From positions 1 through 8,588 of the forward strand of contig JAIORR010000302.1 of the NCBI GenBank assembly GCA_021108055.1: a stretch of 8,588 nt of DNA. The letters are read 5' to 3'. Position 1 is the first letter of the stretch. Every line of letters begins with the position of its first letter. Below, one piece after another: positions 5,477-8,588 of this stretch. The DNA is from Candidatus Cloacimonadota bacterium. GTDB taxonomy: Bacteria > Cloacimonadota > Cloacimonadia > Cloacimonadales > TCS61. The notes beneath the pieces are model-generated. The model was given only the letters and a program-made list of their open reading frames with translations, did not search any database and was not told where the DNA came from. The translations under genes and the position numbers were made by a program.

Positions 5477-6817
5477 ATGCAGGTTCTTATCATCGATGAT
5501 GAAATGAATATCTGTTTGACTCTTAAGAATATATTGGAAGATGAAGGCTATTCTTGTGAATATGCTCTCGACAGCAGAAAAGGTATAAAACTGTTCAACG
5601 AGCTTTCTCCAGATTTAGTCCTTCTGGATGTAAGGCTTGACGGAGCAAACGGGCTCGATATTCTCAAAGAAATGAAGAACAAAAATAAACACTCTATAAT
5701 AATAATGATTTCCGGGCATAGCGGCATAAAAGAAGCTGTGCAGTCTATCAAGCTCGGTGCTTATGACTTCCTGGAAAAACCTTTGAGCCTTACAAAAATA
5801 AAAATAATTATAAAAAACGTATTTGAATTCAAAACTATATCAAATGATTATGAACGAATTAAGAATACAATCGGCGAGCAATACAGGATAATCGGAGAAA
5901 GCAAAGAAATAAAAGACCTTCTTGAACTGATCAATAAAGTTGCGGTTACAGATTCCAAGGTGCTCATTCGTGGAGAAAGCGGAACAGGAAAAGAACTGGT
6001 TGCCTATGCTATTCATAATAAAAGCAGACGAAAAAATAAACCATTCATCAAATTCAATTCGGCAGCCATTCCGAATGAACTGGTAGAAAGCGAACTTTTC
6101 GGTTTTGAAAGGGGAGCATTCACCGGCGCTGTGAAAAGCAAAAGCGGTAAGCTCGAACAGGCAGATGGTGGAACTCTATTCCTCGATGAGATCGGCGATA
6201 TGAACCTGAATGCACAGGCAAAGATCTTACGGGTTATCCAGGAAGGTGAATTTGAAAGAGTGGGCAGCAATAAAACCAGGAAAATAGATATAAGACTAAT
6301 TGCAGCTACCCACAAGAATCTGGAAGACCTTGTAGAAAAAGGTGCTTTCAGGAATGATCTTTATTACCGCCTGAATGTGATACCTATCACCACTCCCCCA
6401 CTACATTCGCATCCGGAAGATATTCCGATCCTGATCGAGCATTATTCTCATGTTTTTTCCGAAGAATTAAAGATCCCGCTCAAAACATTTTCACAGCTAA
6501 TGATCTCCGAACTGCAATCATGGGAATTCAAAGGCAATGTGCGGGAACTCAAGAATTTAATAGAAAGGATTTATATTCTCATCGATAAGGACATTATACA
6601 ACCAGTCGATATTATTGATCTTGGTTTGATACATAAGAAAATAGATTTCTGGAATGAAACACTTCCATTCAAAGATAAAAAACGTGAATTCGAGATGAAA
6701 TACCTTGCTGCTCAATTGAAGATAAACAACGGAAACCTCTCAAAGACCGCTAAAATTTTGAACTTGCAGGTTAGTAATCTATCTCGAAAAATAAAAGAAT
6801 TAGAATTAAAAAATTAG
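5477..6817 (+). CDS. NtrC-family sigma-54-dependent response regulator
   Basis: A 446-residue transcription activator with the full three-domain layout. The receiver domain (1-120) has acidic pocket D7/D8, phospho-acceptor D51, S79, Y96 and K101. The AAA+ domain (about 138-365) has Walker A GESGTGKE (166-173), the sigma-54-contacting loop GAFTGA (213-218), Walker B GTLFLDEIGD (232-241), the arginine-finger region FRNDLYYRLN (291-300) and GNVRELKNL (353-361). The C-terminus has a Fis-type helix-turn-helix (about 418-442, GNLSKTAKILNL). All residues needed for ATP-driven opening of sigma-54 promoters are present. The kinase upstream is the obvious partner, and the perfect sigma-54 promoter at 2388 is the obvious target; both links are inferred from position. 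AAAAGGA six bases before ATG 5477 supports the start. Confidence 0.96.
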   Translation: MQVLIIDDEMNICLTLKNILEDEGYSCEYALDSRKGIKLFNELSPDLVLLDVRLDGANGLDILKEMKNKNKHSIIIMISGHSGIKEAVQSIKLGAYDFLEKPLSLTKIKIIIKNVFEFKTISNDYERIKNTIGEQYRIIGESKEIKDLLELINKVAVTDSKVLIRGESGTGKELVAYAIHNKSRRKNKPFIKFNSAAIPNELVESELFGFERGAFTGAVKSKSGKLEQADGGTLFLDEIGDMNLNAQAKILRVIQEGEFERVGSNKTRKIDIRLIAATHKNLEDLVEKGAFRNDLYYRLNVIPITTPPLHSHPEDIPILIEHYSHVFSEELKIPLKTFSQLMISELQSWEFKGNVRELKNLIERIYILIDKDIIQPVDIIDLGLIHKKIDFWNETLPFKDKKREFEMKYLAAQLKINNGNLSKTAKILNLQVSNLSRKIKELELKN

Positions 6818-6847
6818 TCCGCCTGCTCCGGTAACTGCCGGATACGG
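6818..6847 (+). repeat. GC-rich palindromic stretch before sppA
   Basis: The gap after the regulator's stop is 20 of 30 bases G or C, in strong contrast to its AT-rich surroundings. TCCGG (6827-6831), loop TAACTG, CCGGA (6838-6842) form a stem, and CCG (6819-6821) can pair with CGG (6845-6847) outside it. No T-run follows, so a terminator is unlikely. It ends five bases before the sppA Shine-Dalgarno and may be a small dispersed repeat. Confidence 0.5.
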
Positions 6848-6866
6848 TGTGAAAAGGAGGAAGAAA

Positions 6867-8186
6867 ATGAAAGGAAAATGGTTTGCGTTTGGTTGTTTAA
6901 CTTCGGTCGTGATCATTATTGTGATGATATTCTCGACTATTAATATCATCGGAAGCATGAGCAAGAGCATGGGAAAGAAAAAACAGATCAAAGGTGTCTT
7001 AGCCGATTCTTATCTTCATGTTAAATTAACAGGTGAAATAGTAGAATACAACGAGTTCAGCGAAAGCTTCTTTGGAGAAGATGCTGTCGGCACACATTCT
7101 GTTATTCAGAAAATAAACAAAGCATCTTATGATAAAAAGATCAAGGGCATTATCCTGGAACCACAATGGATGTCTTGCGGAATGGCAAACATAAACGAAA
7201 TAATGGAAGCAATAGAGCATTTCAAGAGTTCCGGTAAAAAAGTATATGCTTATTTTGATATGTGTGGCAACAGAGATTACATCCTTGCTTCCGTAGCAGA
7301 TTCGATATACCTGAATCCTTCGGCATCCGGTGGATTATTCCTTACAGGAGTTGGTGGAAATGTTCTGTTCTACAAAGATCTTTTAGATAAGATCGGAATA
7401 GAAATGAAGGTGATCCATGCAGGAAAATATAAAGGAGCCGGCGAGAATTTTTCCAGGTCGAGCTTTTCTAAACCTGTAAGAGAAAACTTAGATAAATTAT
7501 TTACAACTATTTATGATAAAATGATCATAATGATAGCAGAGAACCGGAACCTATCTGTCGAGCAAATAAAGAATATTTATGAGAACAGGAAAGAAATATT
7601 CATCTCCGGGGAAAAAGCTCTCGAGTATAAACTTGTCGATAAACTATGTTTTAGAGATGACCTGTTTAATGAACTCGGCATCAATAAAGATCAGCTTGTT
7701 TCCTTGAAAAGATATAAACTGTCTATTAGAGATAAAGAAAAAGAGCAGATCGCAGTTGTTTATGCACAGGGAGGAATTGCACCTTCAAATTCGTTCTATA
7801 GCGCTCAGAATCTCTCTGCATCAAAGATAGATAAAGTGCTGGATAAATTGGAAACCGATAATTCGATCAAAGCTGTGGTTCTGCGGGTGAATAGTCCCGG
7901 TGGCAGTGCACTGGAATCTGAAATAATCTTGAACAGGATAAAGCAATTGAGAAGTGTAAAACCGGTTATCATTTCGATGGGTAACGTGGCAGCTTCCGGC
8001 GGATATTACATTTCTGCCGAATCTGATTATACTTATGCCGATCCATTTACCATAACCGGTTCTATCGGAGTGGTGGCAATGATCCCGAACCTTTGTAAAT
8101 TATCAAAAAATATTGGTCTTAATTCCGAACAGTTAAAAAATTCAATCCATACAAAGCACCGGATGAAGAAGAATATGAAGCAATGA
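6867..8186 (+). CDS. sppA: Signal peptide peptidase SppA, N-terminal part (frameshifted gene)
   Basis: The first 439 codons of a long (E. coli 67K-type) SppA, a membrane-bound Ser-Lys protease that digests cleaved signal peptides and other membrane peptides. Residues about 5-28 form the N-terminal anchor. Two tandem ClpP/crotonase-like domains follow. The general-base Lys should be Lys189 in GKYKGAGENFSR, matching E. coli Lys209. The nucleophile should be Ser377 in NVAASGGYYIS, matching Ser409, followed by TGSIGV. Both catalytic residues are therefore in this part. After about codon 424 the frame shifts at an A6 run and a short unrelated tail (NSIHTKHRMKKNMKQ) ends at 8186. ATG 6867 is chosen over GTG 6849 because AAAAGGAGG (6852-6860) lies six bases before it. 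It follows the regulator gene in the same module. Confidence 0.9.
   Translation: MKGKWFAFGCLTSVVIIIVMIFSTINIIGSMSKSMGKKKQIKGVLADSYLHVKLTGEIVEYNEFSESFFGEDAVGTHSVIQKINKASYDKKIKGIILEPQWMSCGMANINEIMEAIEHFKSSGKKVYAYFDMCGNRDYILASVADSIYLNPSASGGLFLTGVGGNVLFYKDLLDKIGIEMKVIHAGKYKGAGENFSRSSFSKPVRENLDKLFTTIYDKMIIMIAENRNLSVEQIKNIYENRKEIFISGEKALEYKLVDKLCFRDDLFNELGINKDQLVSLKRYKLSIRDKEKEQIAVVYAQGGIAPSNSFYSAQNLSASKIDKVLDKLETDNSIKAVVLRVNSPGGSALESEIILNRIKQLRSVKPVIISMGNVAASGGYYISAESDYTYADPFTITGSIGVVAMIPNLCKLSKNIGLNSEQLKNSIHTKHRMKKNMKQ
8135..8141 (+). other. Frameshift point in sppA (A6 run)
   Basis: The upstream frame reads TTA AAA AAT across AAAAAAT. One extra A, or a -1 slip, gives TTA AAA AAA TTC and continues into FNPYKAPDEEEYEA and then the C-terminal SppA sequence. 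The joined protein would be 573 residues, near the usual length for long SppA. The heptamer A-AAA-AAT has slippery form, but no convincing stimulating structure or Shine-Dalgarno-like element is visible. Confidence 0.85.
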
Positions 8187-8587
8187 AAAACGATATTGAA
8201 GAGACTTATATCGAATTCAAAACCCGTGTTGCTAATGGGCGGCAGATGTCGCTTGAGGAAGTGGAATTACTCGCTCAGGGTCAAGTATGGAGCAGTGAAG
8301 ATGCACTAGAAAAAAAACTTATCGATGGTGTGGGAATGTTGAGTGATGCCATAAATAGAGCTGCAGAAATAGCAGGAATAGCTGAGTATTCGGTTCATTT
8401 TTATCCAAAGAAGAAAAGCATCTTCGAAGAATTCCTGAAAGATAAATTTGATATCGATGTAGCTGCCGAGCTTATGAAAAGCGATGTTGCAAAAGAGGTT
8501 GGCTTGGATAGATCTTTGCTGTTTTACAAAAACATCAAGAACGATCCGATACAGGCAATATTACTTTATGATATGGAAAATTATTAG
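8183..8587 (+). CDS. sppA: Signal peptide peptidase SppA, C-terminal part (frameshifted gene)
   Basis: A 134-codon open frame holding the end of SppA. The segment EFKTRVANGRQMSLEEVELLAQGQVWSSEDALEKKLID has the R-x-G-R-x-M and G-x-V-W-s-x-x-x-A-x-x-x-x-L-I-D pattern of the C-terminal protease domain of SppA. Homology extends upstream of ATG 8183 to about 8141 in this frame, so the ATG is probably not a true start; it merely overlaps the stop of the other frame as ATGA, and no strong Shine-Dalgarno precedes it. Re-initiation could in principle yield a separate fragment. The frame has no internal stop, which suggests a recent frameshift or a sequence error. The stop TAG is at 8585-8587, almost at the window end. 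Confidence 0.88.
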   Translation: MKNDIEETYIEFKTRVANGRQMSLEEVELLAQGQVWSSEDALEKKLIDGVGMLSDAINRAAEIAGIAEYSVHFYPKKKSIFEEFLKDKFDIDVAAELMKSDVAKEVGLDRSLLFYKNIKNDPIQAILLYDMENY

Positions 8588-8588
8588 T

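Noticed and set aside
6849..6866. GTG at 6849 as the start of sppA
   Set aside because: The codons from 6849 are themselves the Shine-Dalgarno AAAAGGAGG for ATG 6867, which gives a normal SppA N-terminus.
279..7220. Several minus-strand open frames of 60-129 codons
   Set aside because: Each lies opposite a well-supported + strand gene, lacks recognisable domains and has no convincing ribosome site.
8183..8587. The C-terminal SppA frame as an independent small gene
   Set aside because: Homology runs upstream of the ATG to the frameshift point and no strong ribosome site is present, so it is the end of sppA.
1..8588. CRISPR arrays, tRNA or rRNA genes, insertion sequences
   Set aside because: No regularly spaced direct repeats, cloverleaf-like segments or transposase-like proteins were seen.

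Overview
The window is AT-rich DNA, gene-dense, with every convincing gene on the + strand. It fits a Gram-negative (diderm) anaerobe-type bacterium: there is a lipoprotein, a protein with a predicted outer-membrane barrel ending in Phe, a 2[4Fe-4S] ferredoxin and sigma-54 regulation. The protein style suggests the FCB group, possibly Cloacimonadota, but this is an impression; no rRNA or marker gene is present to settle it.

Left part (1-2265) is a run of short metabolic genes: thiF (family-2, short form) and thiS with overlapping stop/start, then a lipoprotein with TPR-like helices, a PpnP/YaiE-type nucleoside phosphorylase with an added Cys-rich tail, and a membrane-anchored or exported ferredoxin. 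Short gaps (16-41 bases) and good Shine-Dalgarno sites suggest co-transcription. A 165-base gap (2266-2430) follows. It holds two long inverted repeats and then a consensus-perfect sigma-54 promoter (2388-2404).

Right part (2388-8587) looks like one regulatory module. The sigma-54 promoter drives a secreted PDZ-plus-barrel protein. A strong intrinsic terminator (3695-3736) follows. Next come a DUF4390-like exported protein, an NtrY-like membrane histidine kinase, an NtrC-type sigma-54 activator, and SppA, a membrane protease that degrades signal peptides and other membrane peptides. No good separate promoter is visible for the last four genes, so read-through from the sigma-54 promoter is plausible. 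That would make a positive feedback loop, with the terminator keeping regulator levels below those of the PDZ protein.

The most interesting reading is a self-contained, sigma-54-controlled cell-envelope response: kinase senses, NtrC-type regulator activates, and a PDZ outer-membrane protein and SppA are effectors. The kinase signal and the promoter-activator link are inference. SppA is split by a -1 frameshift at an A6 run (8135-8140); both halves are otherwise intact, so it is a sequencing error, a very recent mutation, or less likely recoding. Several short palindromes sit at gene boundaries of the module, and one lies inside the signal-peptide coding region of the PDZ gene.
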